A stretch of DNA of 64,000 bases from Agaricus subrufescens. Taxonomy: Eukaryota; Basidiomycota; Agaricomycetes; Agaricales; Agaricaceae. The notes beneath the pieces are model-generated. The model did not search any database, was not told the origin of the DNA, and saw only the letters and a list, made by a program, of their open reading frames with translations. The DNA lies in assembly GCA_029945375.1 (NCBI GenBank), contig CM057059.1, forward strand, positions 1,426,001-1,490,000, in the 5' to 3' direction. Positions 38,901 to 50,405 of this stretch are shown here, piece by piece. The translations under genes were made by a program, and so were the position numbers. The first letter of the stretch is position 1. Each line of letters begins with the position of its first letter.

Positions 38901-40042
38901 GGCCAGAGAAGTTTGCATGGAATACATCCGGACGGCGCTGATCCAGCTCCTTGGGTCTGGTACGTTGTCAATATCTACGTTGACGAGTCCTCCCCATGTA
39001 GGGTGGCGAACGATTACATCCAACCCCTGGACGATATTTCCACTCACAAGGCGGATGACGCATTCCCGTCGCATGTTAACTGTCTCTTCTTCATTCAAAG
39101 TTTGCGCAAGCAGCTGCCTTCGGCCAGAATGCAAGGCTTCGATATGTTCTCGAACAACATGAAATAACTTGTAGTCGCGCCTCGCAAGGTAGTGAAACAT
39201 GAGGGTGTGCCATTCACGTAGAGCAGATGCAATCTCGTCAATAATTGGCTGACGAGCACCCGAAGCGGTGTCATCACCGGATTTCAATGACGGTCGAGGG
39301 GGGAGCAGTTTGTCGATATGGGAGCCCGAAGGAGAGGAGGACCTAAGACTGAGGGATCGTACACTGTTCGAACGTAGGCTGGTGGAATAAACGGGAAAGG
39401 CGGCTTTCGACAGGCTAACGTGGTCCATGTGAGCTCTGAACTGCCTTTTCAAGCTCTGTCCTTCAGTCTCTGGGGCTGCATCCCGCGAAGGATCCATGAC
39501 AATGCTAGATTTGGCTTCCCACCCATCACCGTTGGGACCGACGTAGTTGTTGAGACCACCGGCGAGGGAATGAGCGAGTTCGGGCAGGCGTCCCTCCGCA
39601 TCGGGCAGCTCGTCGCGAACAAAGATATGGGAAGCGGGGAAGATGCCAATGAAGACTTGCTGTGGTTCCTCCAGTTTGACGGGCTTGGACGAGGAAGGGT
39701 CCGACCAGGAGATTGGGGGTCGCCGTGTGGTGCAGACGACATAGCTGATAAACGGACAAAATGAGGACGACTGGAACACGAAGCGGAGAAGGACACCAAC
39801 CCTCGATACCAGGGCCCGTCGGTAGAGTCCTTGGAGGTCGGGGTGTACTTTTCGAACGCGTAAACCTCGTCGCCGACTTCGAGAGATACGACGTCCTTGT
39901 GGACTACGGACTGGGTGTCATTATCGGAGCCCTCGGTCACGGTGGACAGTCTGTTGCGGGTCGAGAGGCGGGTTTCTCGCTTGAAGGGGGTCAGAGGATG
40001 GATAGCATAGCCGTAGACGATGAGGGGCAGAGGCTCCCACAT
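32928..40042 (-). CDS. DCK1: DOCK-family guanine nucleotide exchange factor (Dck1-like)
   Basis: The protein is large (about 2,050 residues), with its start at 40042 (MWEPLPLIVYGYAIHPL). An N-terminal SH3-like domain contains VVSLEVGDEVYAFEKY, DGPWYRG and FIGIFPASHIF. The middle carries the C2-type DHR-1 domain (RNELYIKLWCGDFG, WHLFFTFKNRNGRERSG, PFAFAFQPLF). Helical repeats follow, and then the DHR-2 exchange domain (CERMLNKHPGAQLL, PLAVRTYYEH, FFPTVLRRSEVV-type block, LNSAVDAPLNTGIASYRQTF). A Ser-rich tail ends FGRRNASAT. DOCK proteins activate Rac/Cdc42-type GTPases. Yeast Dck1 works with Lmo1/ELMO and Rho5 in cell-wall integrity and mitophagy. Exons in the DHR-2 half are short with many introns. 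The gene is head-to-head with the SPC34-like gene across 87 bp. Confidence 0.92.
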
Positions 40043-40129
40043 GGATGGGGTATACAGTAATGAAATGAATCAGGGCAAGGGGACGGCCAATAAGCGGGCA
40101 GCGGTGTTCGGCCGCTGGATCATCCCACA
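40043..40129. promoter_or_regulatory. Divergent promoter, DOCK / SPC34-like
   Basis: This 87-bp region lies between opposing start codons and contains a CCAAT box (GGCCAATAAG, about 40085-40094). Confidence 0.45.
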
Positions 40130-41876
40130 ATGAGGTCTCTCGCTGATCACATCGACATCCTCGCCCGCAACACCCAGAACATCGCCGCCCTCGCCCACAA
40201 CGCCGCCCGCAGCCCCCTCTCTGCCGGCCCCTTCGCCCACGCCATCCTCCACAGCCACCTCGGCGACCTCATCCGCGACGTCGACCCCTCCGAGCTCGGC
40301 CTCTTCTCCCTCGCCCACCCCCAGCGCGCCTCGGCCCAGGAGAGGGAGGTAGAGAGGATAAACTTCCACGGCGCCACCCCTCTCCGCAGGCCGCATCCCC
40401 GCCACGACGATGCCTCTCGGCGAGACGTGGACCCGGAGGTGTATGCGAAGGCGGCCATGAAGTATATGGACAGATAGTCCGTTTGCTACCTTTGAACCCC
40501 GGCTACGGCACTCATCCTCCCCCTCTCCAGCAAACTCGTGCGGCCCATGCCTCGTGCCCAGGATCAGCTCGAGCGAATACTTGCCCGGGTGCCCGTTCTC
40601 AAGCAAAGCATTGAGGATCTCACCGACAACTTGCATCAGCTTGACCAGGTCGGTGCTATCTCCTTCCAATCACGCGTTCCCTCTCCAACGTTCACTTCAC
40701 ACAGGCACAAGCTTCGACGAATCTAGATTATAGATCCCGAATTGATGAAGAAGAACAGCGTATACAGGAGCTTCGAGCTAGATTGGCGGAGCTCACCAGC
40801 AAGGTTAGTGATGAACTCTCCCTACCCGGCCGAGTCTGATCTCCGTTTGTTTGTCCAGCGGCTGGCACTAGTCAAGGGACGAAAGTCGCATCTTGATCTG
40901 GCGGAAAACACGGGGGTAACGCGGAAACCGCTTGCATCCTCCAAGCCTCGCACGGAAGAAGATGAATTCTGGAGCACTCCTGCAGCTCCCACCCGCGCTC
41001 TCAAGTTTAGCGGAGAAAACATGCTGATGGACGAGAAGGCAGACTTTGGTGACATCAGCGCAATTTCATTTACAGATGGTCCAACTCCCCGAACTGTCAC
41101 AGGCTCACTCGGTAAAACCGTCGAACAACCGTTGTTTTCACATGCGGATTCAGACCTTACCCAAACCGAGCCCACCATCAGCCTAGCAGATGTAACGCCC
41201 AGACAGCCGCCGATGTCAGCTGTTGATTCAACAGCTCAAGACCCCCCCGAGAACGACCCTCCTGATACGGACTCAGAGTCTCATCATTCGCCCGCAGATC
41301 AGACTATAGATGCTGTCGACGTCAAGGCATCGGACCACGAAATGGTGCGCGGCGTCATAATTACCAAGGAGGTGGAGGTCATCGTGGTATGCCTTTAGTC
41401 TTTGGCCATCGGCTGGGTAGTGACCTAGAAGTAGAACAAAATCTGGACCGTGATGAACGACCTCGTTGTAGCCGCTGCTGCAATCAAGAAAACTGAATTA
41501 CACGGAAAGCCTTCGACTCACGAAATAATGTAAGTGATACCGAGTTAGAAGAGGACACGAGCTGACGCGCCGAAGAGATCTGCTAGAGAGCCTGCAGGAC
41601 GTCTCGCTTCCTGAGGGATCTTCGCCAACTTCCGGCAACAATATGCCGACTTTTCAACAAATATTAACTGCTGCGCTGCTGATCGGCCTGATCACGACTT
41701 CTGTGGACCACTCTTTACCACTCAGCAAAGTAAAGGAGTTGTTAGCGTCTCGCACTGCCAGTGCAACCACTGCATCACAACCGTATAGTTCTCGAATAGT
41801 CTATGGATGCGTAGCAAAACGATTGCTGAAAATTGATCGCACTGGGAGTGAGCAGATTGTCAAGTTTGACGTGTGA
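40130..41876 (+). CDS. SPC34: DASH complex subunit SPC34-like
   Basis: The start is MRSLADHIDILARNTQNI at 40130. The N-terminus then reads PFAHAILHSHLGDLIRD, DPSELGLFSL and DPEVYAKAAMKYMDR, matching the Spc34 pattern of a helix, an FxxAILH block and RDxDxxExxLF. A phase-2 intron (40477 onward, GTCCGT donor) restores YKLVRPMPRAQDQLERIL. A coiled coil follows (IDEEEQRIQELRARLAELTSK). Then comes an acidic low-complexity region and a tail with VNKIWTVMNDLVVAAA-type helices, ending RLLKIDRTGSEQIVKFDV. The DASH/Dam1 ring couples kinetochores to spindle microtubules. The long linker makes this protein larger than yeast Spc34. I am fairly confident from the N-terminal third and less sure of the C-terminal exon joins. 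Confidence 0.75.
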
Positions 41877-41997
41877 TGTCTATGTGTAGATTGGTAGAAA
41901 TCAAAAAATATCTGATTATTATTAATATTGGTACAATTGGGGGACCTCAAAGATCGCCAACCGCTTATTATGTGATACAAGAAGCAAAGATTGCAGT

Positions 41998-43206
41998 TTA
42001 GCCCCGATTCAGACCGATACAGATATTGAGCCAGCCATCAGCCCCAGCAAGGCAGGATCCCAACCAGGCCATTTCGGCCTCGGGTGGGGTAAGAACACCC
42101 TGTATCAAAGCGTAGGCCAGCTCGGGGACTGGTGAATTTACTCGCGATGATGTGGGTGGGGACGGACGCGAGGGAAATAATAGAGGCAGATGAGTTGATA
42201 AGAAGTGATGTAATGTATGCGGGTTGCCTATACAAGTGATGGTTAGAGGGGGAGCAGGTTGGGAGTGGAGGACTTGCCATCTTCGAGGAGAGGTGGAACC
42301 AGTTCTTGGATGAAGGGGCCATCGGGAAGGTAGATCCTGGCGGGAATGCACCGCACGGCATACGCGTTGTCGCGTTCTGGGACACCGCCGGCATCGATTG
42401 AGGGTGGGCGGACGTGCATAGAGTTGTTTCCGCTTGCAGGTGCGGGTGCAGCGGCGGGAGTTACTTTGGATGCGATGCGCCAGTACTCATCGAAATTGTC
42501 TGTTCAGGCAGGATTAGACGGCTTTTCTTGACAAAAGAGGAGAGAGATGGGACGTACGCTCCTTGATGCTCTCCCACAGACCGTCTTGTTCTGCCTTGCG
42601 CAGGCCGGTGATGCGCTTCGTGTTGCCCCAACGGATGAAATCGGCCTCTTTGAGCTGACCCATGAAGGCCTGCTTGCAGGCTTCCTGGGAGGGGGCGAGC
42701 ATGAGTTTCTCGGTGGGCGGGGAGACGAGATGGAGGATCAGGCGGAGGGGGAGGGACTGGGAGAGGGGCCGCTGGGAGGCGGCGGCGCGGACGGAGGCGG
42801 AGATGCTGTGGTTGTCGTATATGAGGCCGATGGGCCAGTGCCTGTGGAGAGGGATGAGTGGGCTGGGACGGATGACGAAAGATGGAGGACCATTTGAGCA
42901 GGGTGCCCTCTTCGGTCTCGAACCACCAGTCGTCCTCCTTGAGGGAGGCGGCGGCGGCCTCGTCGAAGACGACGTCCATGAGATACTTGTGGACCTCGGG
43001 GAGGAGGAGGGGGAGGTAGCTGGCGCGGGGGGCCTGGACATAGTAGCACTCGAGGCCGCGGTTGGAGTTTGCGGGGAGCTCCTTGGAGTCGACGCGGACC
43101 TCGAGCGGGACGGTGCCCTCCCAGGCGAGTCTGCGGAAGAGCGTGGTGTGGTAGTCCGTGCCCCGCTCCTTGCTGGCGCCCGGCCGCGTCGTGGCGTATC
43201 CTGCCA
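41998..43206 (-). CDS. ATG5: Autophagy protein 5
   Basis: Atg5 is conjugated to the ubiquitin-like Atg12 and, with Atg16, forms the E3-like complex that lipidates Atg8 on the phagophore. I chose the start at 43206 (MAGYATTRPGASKERG). The N-terminal ubiquitin-like domain reads FRRLAWEGTVPLEVRVDSKE and LPLLLPEVHKYLMDV. An intron near 42890-42845 leads into HWPIGLIYDN, the Atg5 hallmark. The helical region LKEADFIRWGNTKRITGL includes the Lys used for Atg12 attachment in homologues (inferred, not proven here). The C-terminal ubiquitin-like domain has AVRCIPARIYLPDG and ELAYALIQGVLTPPEAEMAW. The stop is at 41998. The start codon lies only 61 bp from that of DBF4. Confidence 0.95.
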
Positions 43207-43267
43207 TGCTCGCCCGCACGTGACGCTGCGATTCTGCCTCTCGCCCGGTCACGCGTCCTTGTTGACC
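43207..43267. promoter_or_regulatory. Divergent promoter, ATG5 / DBF4
   Basis: This 61-bp region lies between start codons. It contains CACGTGAC (CACGTG at 43216-43221) and an ACGCGT MluI cell-cycle box at 43250-43255, 12 bp before the DBF4 start. Confidence 0.5.
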
Positions 43268-45076
43268 ATGAACCGCCGCCCGCTCGTCCCCCGCCAGCCC
43301 CTCCTCGCGCCCCCCGCCGTCCCCCACAAGCGCCCCAGATCCCCCGACCCCGCCGCCCTCCTCCCCCGCAAGCTCAGGCGCGACCGCGATCCCGCCAGGG
43401 ACCTCCACCGCCTCGAGCGCGAGCAGCAGCGGCTCGAGTTCAAGGAAAAGTACTGCCGCGCCTTCCCCGGCTGGACCTTCTACCTCGATGGCGACACCAT
43501 CGACAACCCCCAGCAGCTCGACTCCTTCCGCTCCCGGATCGAGCAGCTCGGCGCAGTGAGTACCCCTCCACCTCCCGCCGTGCCCCCTCTCACCCGCCCT
43601 CCCAGAAAATAGAACCCTTCTTCTCGCGGGACACCACGCATCTCATCTCCAATGCACTCAATCCCCCCAGCTTGGCCGACCCGTCGGAAAAGGAAAACGC
43701 CCCTAAGCAGAGAATGTTATCAAAATCCAAAAGCCCCCTCAAGACTCGGTCGCGGTGAGTTGCGGCGCCAACGAGAGCCCGCATATCGTCTGAACAGCTT
43801 GTCCAGTCAGCAAGAAGACGCAGATGCAACAGAACTGATTGCAAACGCCCTCAAATTCAAGATCAAGATCTGGGACACCGCCAAGCTCGACAGCGTACTT
43901 TCTCGGTGCCTCGAAGAGCCATCCGCCGTAGTCCCCAGCCCGAGCACAACCTCCAAGCAACGCAATCCCCATACCCTATCCAAACTCCTCCAATCCGAAC
44001 GTCTCCATGGTTCCAGCGAACGCGATCCGACGCAAAAAAGGCACGATTTCCATTATTTTGGCCGCGGCAGCCACTTTGTTCTTATCGAGGATATGTACGG
44101 CGAACTCGCAACCATTGCCACCCACGAATACCCAGCACTTAAGAAGGCTGATGACGACAAAACCCCTTGGCCAACATTGTATTGCCACCCCCAAGCACGT
44201 GGACCTTTTATTCGTTTCGACGAACGGGAAAAACGCAGGTGGGAGCGGCTACAGCAAGCTGAGAAGAAGGAGAAAGAAGAGCGGCAGTTACGTCGCGAAA
44301 CACTACTCAGAAAGCTGCCAACGGAAAAAGAAGTGAATTTGCGACCCCTCACCCGCAAACCTGGCGACCTTCGTCGCTCTGTTTCCCTGAACAACATAGC
44401 CAATGTCGATCCCTTTGAATTCCCGGTTGCTGACCATGATGCCGACGGAGACGCGATTGAATCCGCCAATGCTTCGGGATACCTTGCATCAGGCCTCATG
44501 GGGTACACAGCCGCTTCTGGCAACAGCGTCAATATCACCTCCACAACTGGGACTACCTCAACTTCCAATTATGCCGCACGTGCTCTGATGCCGGCCAATC
44601 TCAATGGCCGAGTGCGTGCAGAGGTCGTTATGCGCAAACAGCCTCAGGAAAAGCTCAGCCGAGCAAACGCGATGGGCCCTCCTGTTGACGTCCCTCAGCG
44701 GTCTATGATTCTAAAGAAAAGTAAGAGTACGAATACACTCAAACTTCCCAAGCGAGAAGAAGGGAGCAAACCCGGTTATTGCGAGAGCTGTCGGCAAAAA
44801 TTCGACGATTTCAAAGAGGTGAGTTTTCTCCTCATCGGTCTATTCCTGGTTCAAACCCAAATTTAGCATATACGGGGTCGCAAGCATCGAAAATTCGCTG
44901 TGGACGACAGCAATTTCCTCTCGCTTGACTTTGTTATAAATCGAGTTCAACGTCGCACTCTGGAAGAAAGCCAGACTTTGCATCAGCGGCGCTTTGATAT
45001 CTGCAGTCAGACTCCCAGCCAAATTTCCAGTCAGGATCTCGATTCTGACTTTGATCCTATACCCGTTGAGGATTGA
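43268..45076 (+). CDS. DBF4: Dbf4/Dfp1, regulatory subunit of Cdc7 kinase
   Basis: The product activates the Cdc7 (Hsk1) kinase, which phosphorylates MCM helicase to fire replication origins. The start is MNRRPLVPRQPLLAPP at 43268. An N-terminal BRCT-like region follows (GWTFYLDGDTIDNPQQLDS; FFSRDTTHLISN; KFKIKIWDTAKLDSVL). Motif M is HYFGRGSHFVLIEDMYGELA with HPQARGPFIRFDE. The C-terminal DBF zinc finger has C-x2-C in GYCESCRQKFDDF and is completed across an intron (44819-44866) by HIRGRKHRKFA, giving the CCHH pattern. The stop is TGA at 45074-45076. Introns fall near 43557-43609 and 43755-43801. A Ser/Asn-rich linker separates motif M from the zinc finger. It converges on the secreted-protein gene with a 133-bp gap. 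Confidence 0.93.
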
Positions 45077-45209
45077 CAGTGAACGCATCCATCACCTTGT
45101 ACCTCGCATCACCCACTTTGTTTCGGCACACATTGTAATTTATCTCCAAACTTGTTGCCCTCAGAGGCAAGACAATATGTAATATTGGATTATCTGTAAC
45201 TCGGACTGT

Positions 45210-46349
45210 TTACGTAGCTGTCACTGTTATGACTGCCGCAACTCCGTCGATGGCGATTCCATGGTTGATACTATGAACAAAATTGAAATAAGCCAGGAGA
45301 CAATATTTTGTAACGCACCCATCTGCGCCGACAGGAAGTAAACCAGCGATGTTCTCTACGACCGAATAGTAATTCACTCCACGGTACGACTTGATACCAG
45401 TTGCGTTAGCGACAAAATTCCGCCGCCCTACACACGGATGTAAGAAATAATCCAGCCAGGTGGCGGGGGATATGGAAGACCTTGATTGTAGCCGTCTGGA
45501 GAGATTGTATGACTTTTCGTCACCGGCTACGACGAGTACTGTCAATACTCATACTTGAAAGACGCTTAGCTGCAGGTACCTCCTCTTGAGAGACACTAAG
45601 GCAAGAATCAGTCCAATACACACCTAAAAAAAACATATCACATACGCCAGAAACAACGCTCCTGTCGGTGCGAGTGGCCCGTCTTGTCGGAAGACCCTAC
45701 AAGGTATTACTATCAATCAAGAAAAAAAGGAGGCTAATCTGACCTAAAGTGATTCCCGCCTATCAAACTCTCTAGGCAGGTACCAACGCTAGTATCACCG
45801 TAGTCTTGTCGTAGTTCAACCTTGAGCTAGTGAGCCAGTAGCATGAGTGGACCGATGTGTTCCTTACAGTTTGGTTTTGGGGACCATTTCCATCGCCAAG
45901 GTCAGCCGATTGAGGGTCGCCCAGATGTATTCCAAAACATTCTGTTGAGCTAGGTAGATATTAGCTCTTTCGTTTTAACTTTTTATGTTTTTGAATCATG
46001 GTTGTAATCACAATCCAATTGCCCTGGCGTAATTAATAATACCAGAGTCTGTGAGCACCTGGGCCGAGCTGTGGCCTGAAATTATGACCTATAGAGAGCG
46101 TCAACGATTACTGGCCTGGTTGAATGGTAATCACATAAAGACATTTAGCGGTTCACCACCACCAGGCCCGGCTGGTCAAGACTTTGAGATGATATCCTTT
46201 TGTAGAATTATACAAAACAACAGACCGTCATCAAGCATAGAGCCGCCATTTATACGGGGATCGATAAATGCCTTCGGATGTGTTCCCGCATCTCGGGAAT
46301 CGGTTCCAGTGAATAAAAGTAAAGCAACAGTGATAAGGCCCAAGTACAT
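45210..46349 (-). CDS. Small secreted protein of unknown function, ten exons
   Basis: The gene is assembled by hand. Exons run 46349-46226, 46171-46143, 46088-46012, 45949-45868, 45820-45744, 45696-45646, 45595-45580, 45526-45481, 45427-45319 and 45270-45210. They total 672 nt, an exact 224 codons including TAA. Every junction is GT..AG and the frame is maintained. The N-terminus MYLGLITVALLLFTGTDSRD is a signal peptide. The mature part has ordered motifs: DPRINGGSMLDDAG, GEPLNVIISGHSS, NYARAIGFSTECFGIHLG, DLGDGNG, GTCLESLIGGNHFR, SPDGYNQG and GINHGIAIDGVAAVITV. I recognise this pattern as a common Agaricomycete secreted family without an assigned function. Four introns are phase 2 and four are phase 0. 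Exon 7 is a 16-nt microexon. Confidence 0.85.
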
Positions 46350-47306
46350 GAGGGGTAGGGGATGAGGGTAAGAGGTACCATCGAGGCTTATAAGCTATCG
46401 GCCAATCGAACGTGGGCACCACTAAAGAAGAAATGCCTCGCTTCTGAGCCATATGGTACTGACACTTGTTCACATTTGGACTAAAGTGTCGAGTTCAGAC
46501 GAATAGATATAAGCTCTCTTCAATGACCTTTGGCGAGACGACCATAAAAGCAGCACAAGAGAAGATTGGATAGCCTTTGAGAGCGGAAGCAGACAAAGTC
46601 TGACAGAGTTTGGTATGGTATACTTGAAGAAGGCCCTGAAAATAGAGTCGGCATTTTCCGGATATTTGGCTCTCGAGTATCCTGTTTGAACTACGTTGTC
46701 TATAAATGGAAATTGAGGCTGCCGAAGTTTGAGCAGAAAAAAAGGGCATACTGACGAGCCACACCCACTCTGAGGGCCTCTAGAGTAGAACCGACATTTT
46801 GGTTGTCATGGGGAGCTCTTGATATGGGCAAACACCGTAGTGCTCATGAAGATCTACCATGATGATTGTCCAGTTTTTTGACAAATCGGGCAAAGTCACC
46901 GCATGTCACGTCACAGGTTTACTGAATAAGTGTAGAGCTGTTGGGGGCTCCATCGTCAGTTTCTTAGCTCGTCGTGCTCTTACCCTCCTTCTTTCGTGCC
47001 CTCAAAAGGTGACGCACTGTTCCTCTGCGAACTTCTCTCAATTTTCTCACTACTCTAATTTTGCGAAGACCTTTCAGGGTCAATACTTCAGGACTTTTGA
47101 TCCTGCGCCAGTCCTTGTCGTGCACCGTAGGCGGCGGCATTTCTATCATCGATAACTGGCCTCTGGAACGTTCGAACTAGAGTTGAAGTGGTGTGTATAC
47201 CCTTTCTGATTGCCAAGGGTGGCTGGGGTACACCGACAGCCATTCAACGTCCGCTTGATATCTAGGTAGCAGTCCACGTTCTTCAGAAACTTCCATCGTA
47301 CCATTT
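46350..47306. other. Intergenic region between secreted protein and zinc-cluster factor
   Basis: This 957-bp region holds both divergent promoters. A TATA-like CTTATAAG (about 46387-46394) and a CCAAT (about 46402-46406) lie upstream of the secreted gene. Short open frames on either strand show no recognisable motif, and no tRNA is seen. Confidence 0.45.
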
Positions 47307-48866
47307 ATGGCTTCCTCAAGCTTAAACAAAGAAGGATTGGAAGCTTCTTCAGTCGACGATAATCAATTGACAATCCGCATACCGAATCCGAAAATGTACA
47401 TGGCTCGGCAGTCGCTCTGGATAGGCCATCGGGGAAAGCCAAGATGTGACCATTGCCGCGTCAATAACCTCAAGGTATGCTAGGTTATGCTACGCTGGAA
47501 AATTCTTCCATTGAAACTATCAATTCTTCACACAGTGCGATCGGGTACTTCCTACTTGTAATCACTGCTCTTGGGCTACCGGTCGGGAATGCAAATATAC
47601 CCCCTTACCGACACCTGCTCATCGAGGCATCCCGAGGTGCGATAGATGCCGCCTCAAAAATTTGAAAGTTAGTACAGTGTCAAAATGTCGATTCTTCAAT
47701 TTGTTGATAACAGCATATTTCTTTCCATCTTCGTAGTGTGATCGCAACCTTCCGATTTGTAATCACTGCAACGAGCAAGACGAGATGGACTGCAACTATA
47801 CTCCAAAGAAACGGACCAAGTTGTCTATGGACCATACCATGACCTTGAACGGACCCGAGGACTTAGGCGGGGTTCATCACCCTTTTTTTGTTGCGTCGCG
47901 TCAGCCTGCCTCTCCGGGTCTTTCATTCTACGGGCAGAATATTGCAGTGTCATCAAAAAGCTCTACTGGGGGACGAACAATCTCACCCGCTTCGTCTGAT
48001 GGGGCCCCTCCTGATACTGAAATTCCTAGATCACATACCGGTCGCTTCACAGCCGAAATTGCCACGCAGAGTAACCTGAAGTCGTCTCCCACTTCTCACA
48101 CCCGTTCATCGCCGTTCATTTCGCATTCCTTTTCCCCAGAACAGGCAGTCATACTCAAGAGCTCGGTAGTGGAACCTTGGAATAACCCCGCATTTCCGCC
48201 CCTTCCTGTGTTCATGCTGAACCGTCTTCGCCTCATGAACTCGGTAGAAATACCGTCGCGGGAGGCGTTCACGACTGCTTTCAGGCTATTCTTGGACAAC
48301 TTGGTGCCCGAACTCAGGGAAACGACTTGTTTGTCACCTGATGTTTATAGTCGAGTAGCAATTTGCCTGAGGAAGGGGGACTTGCATGAGCTCTCCGAAC
48401 GATTACGGATTTGGATAAACTTCCATCGACTGTGTAGCGGGTCCGAGAAGTACTTCCTGGTATTAGCGCCAAGGGATGCAACACTTGACGCCCCTGAGGC
48501 CGAATTTGAGAAGCTCAGACGATCTTATTGCCAAAAAGTGGATAATGGGCTTCCGGATGACGGCAATACAGGGGAGCTTGCGTTTGACCGCTTACCTCTT
48601 CAATCTCAAGTTTATGACATTTTGAGTTATGTGCATAGGACTCATGCGCCTGTGCCTGAGATGCTACGAGAAGTCGATAAGCTTGGGTTTGTAAGTATTA
48701 TTCATGAAACTAGTGCTTATCGATTGAGCGTAATTGACATCTGAATTCACAGAACTCAATCACCTGGCCAATCATTGAAATGTATGCACGGTTATGTCCT
48801 TTATGCACTATACAGCATCGCCACGACACACACGCCGTGAGCTGGGAAGAAAAAGTGCCTGTTTAA
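47307..48866 (+). CDS. Transcription factor with two tandem Zn(II)2Cys6 clusters
   Basis: Four exons (47307-47474, 47536-47667, 47737-48690, 48753-48866) give 1,368 nt, or 455 residues, and all introns are phase 0. Two complete zinc clusters with the spacing C-x2-C-x6-C-x6-C-x2-C-x7-C lie in tandem. Cluster 1 is CDHCRVNNLKC then CNHC. Cluster 2 is CDRCRLKNLKC then CNHC. They are separated by a short linker, TPLPTPAHRGIPR. Each cluster is cut by an intron at the same place, between NLK and the third cysteine. A Ser/Thr/Pro-rich region follows. A helical domain comes next (MLNRLRLMNSVEIPSREAF, LRKGDLHELSERLRIWINFH) and ends near YARLCPLCTIQHRHD, a CxxC with histidines that may bind another zinc. 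It is presumably a nuclear DNA-binding regulator, and its targets are unknown. Confidence 0.9.
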
Positions 48867-49090
48867 GTTGGAGTCGAGTGTTTATTGCTTTCCAGTACCC
48901 TATTTGACAATCTATAATCCCGAGATCATCGGTGACTCTTACGCCAGTAGTTTGTTAGCCACTATGTACTTGTTGTGCAACTCTTATATATGTCTGTCCT
49001 GAAAAGGTACCTTTATTCTGGAAGGCGCGGCTACATTGGGGTTGATTGTCTACATACATATTTAAACGTATGACAAACACAACTTCCTCT

Positions 49091-50394
49091 TCAATGGCAT
49101 CCGTGACGTCCATCGAGAGTTGAACCGTCAAGTTCGAAGGAGGCAAATGCAAGATCATAATCTCCGAATTCGTAGTTGATCTTGTCCGTCCTTCGGTAGA
49201 CTTTATTGTGTAGTGCGGCTCCACTCTTTGTTGTCAATGCGGAGCGAAAGGCCCTTTGCGCATCTTCAACGTGGCTCATCACATCGTCATTATTGTCCTT
49301 GCTTGAGATGAACAACGTGAGTGTGATGCGGTCAGGCTGGAATATCGATACGACACGCCTGACTAATGTCTCGATATCGGGCGTCACCTTCACATCAGCT
49401 CCATCATTATGAGAGGGAACTAGGGGAACATTGCACTCGAAACTGGCGTATGACCAGCCTTCCTCGGGAGTTACATGAATAGTGTAATATCCTTCCCTCT
49501 GCCTGGAAGAAAGGGCATCTGGTCTGGCCGTATCTTCCAACCGAATGAGTGCATTAGATGAGTATCCGCATGGGGTAAAGGCGTAAGGGTCTAAAGAAGT
49601 AAGGTGAGAAGGAAAGATTTCATTGATGCCCAATTCGAGGGATGCTTCGATTGCAAGTGTCGACGGCGGCTTGGTAGGAGACGTTTCACCGAAGTGAAAA
49701 GCGTCCCGTGGGCCTTTCGCCAAGCCACTCATCAAGATTTCAATGGTATAGTCAGGTACATCTTCCGAATTAGAGGGGAGGGTATGGTTGCTGGAAGAAG
49801 TGGCTTCAGCTGAGGATACCATGTAGAGCAACCAGTGGTCGCCGTTGACTTTTCCAATAGTGTATGCGGCTCCATCCTTGAAAATGTTGTCAAGGAATTC
49901 GACTTCATGCTTCCAGTCGCGATGAGGTCCTTTCTGGAGTTCCGGAAACATGAAAGACTTGCGAGAGTAGAAGCAACGATGGACAGTGGGGAGATCCGCA
50001 TATTGGGCGGCAATCTCGAGAATGCGGGGCACACCAAGGAGGTTGAGGGTTGTGCCGCAAGTTTTGAGGATGAGTTTGTGAGGGAATATAAAGAAGGACG
50101 ATTCACTGTGAAATAACGGGGGTTGGTAGTGGGAGAAGGAAGGAAAAGGAGAAGATACCTGAGCAGGTAAGCATCCATCTCTAGCCCGTCCATGGTGCTG
50201 AGGACCTTGCATTTGACAATGTCAAGCATGTCTTCCCAAACTTTGCGATCGATGCGGCGAAGACCGGTCCTGCCATCCGCATCGGGGAGGCCGGGGACCT
50301 CAGCGCAGGATGGTGCGAACCATATCTCGAGGAGTTTTTCTGGACCCTCGAAGGGGCCGGACGCCTGGTAGTCGTCGCCGTTGTCGGGTGCCAT
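49091..50394 (-). CDS. SPE2: S-adenosylmethionine decarboxylase proenzyme
   Basis: The enzyme makes decarboxylated AdoMet, the aminopropyl donor for spermidine and spermine. The start is at 50394 (MAPDNGDDYQASGPFEGPEK). One visible intron (about 50157-50105) joins DAYLL to SESSFFIFPHKLILKTCGTT. The Glu-Ser bond in LSESS is the autocatalytic cleavage site that yields the pyruvoyl cofactor. Downstream conserved blocks include SRKSFMFPELQ, GKVNGDHWLLYM, FTPCGYSSNAL and HVTPEEGWSYASFEC, with the catalytic Cys and His expected there. The length is about 415 residues, slightly longer than the human enzyme, with an acidic insert after the active-site Cys region. A short upstream ORF precedes it (see separate entry). 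Confidence 0.96.
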
Positions 50395-50405
50395 TCGGAG
50401 GGGTG

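Noticed and set aside
42461..43612. Long frames on both strands over ATG5 and DBF4 starts
   Set aside because: The extra frames are GC-rich shadows. ATG5 begins at 43206 and DBF4 at 43268, where recognisable protein begins.
46051..46365. 105-codon + strand frame
   Set aside because: It is antisense to exons 1-3 of the secreted-protein gene and lacks an ATG start.
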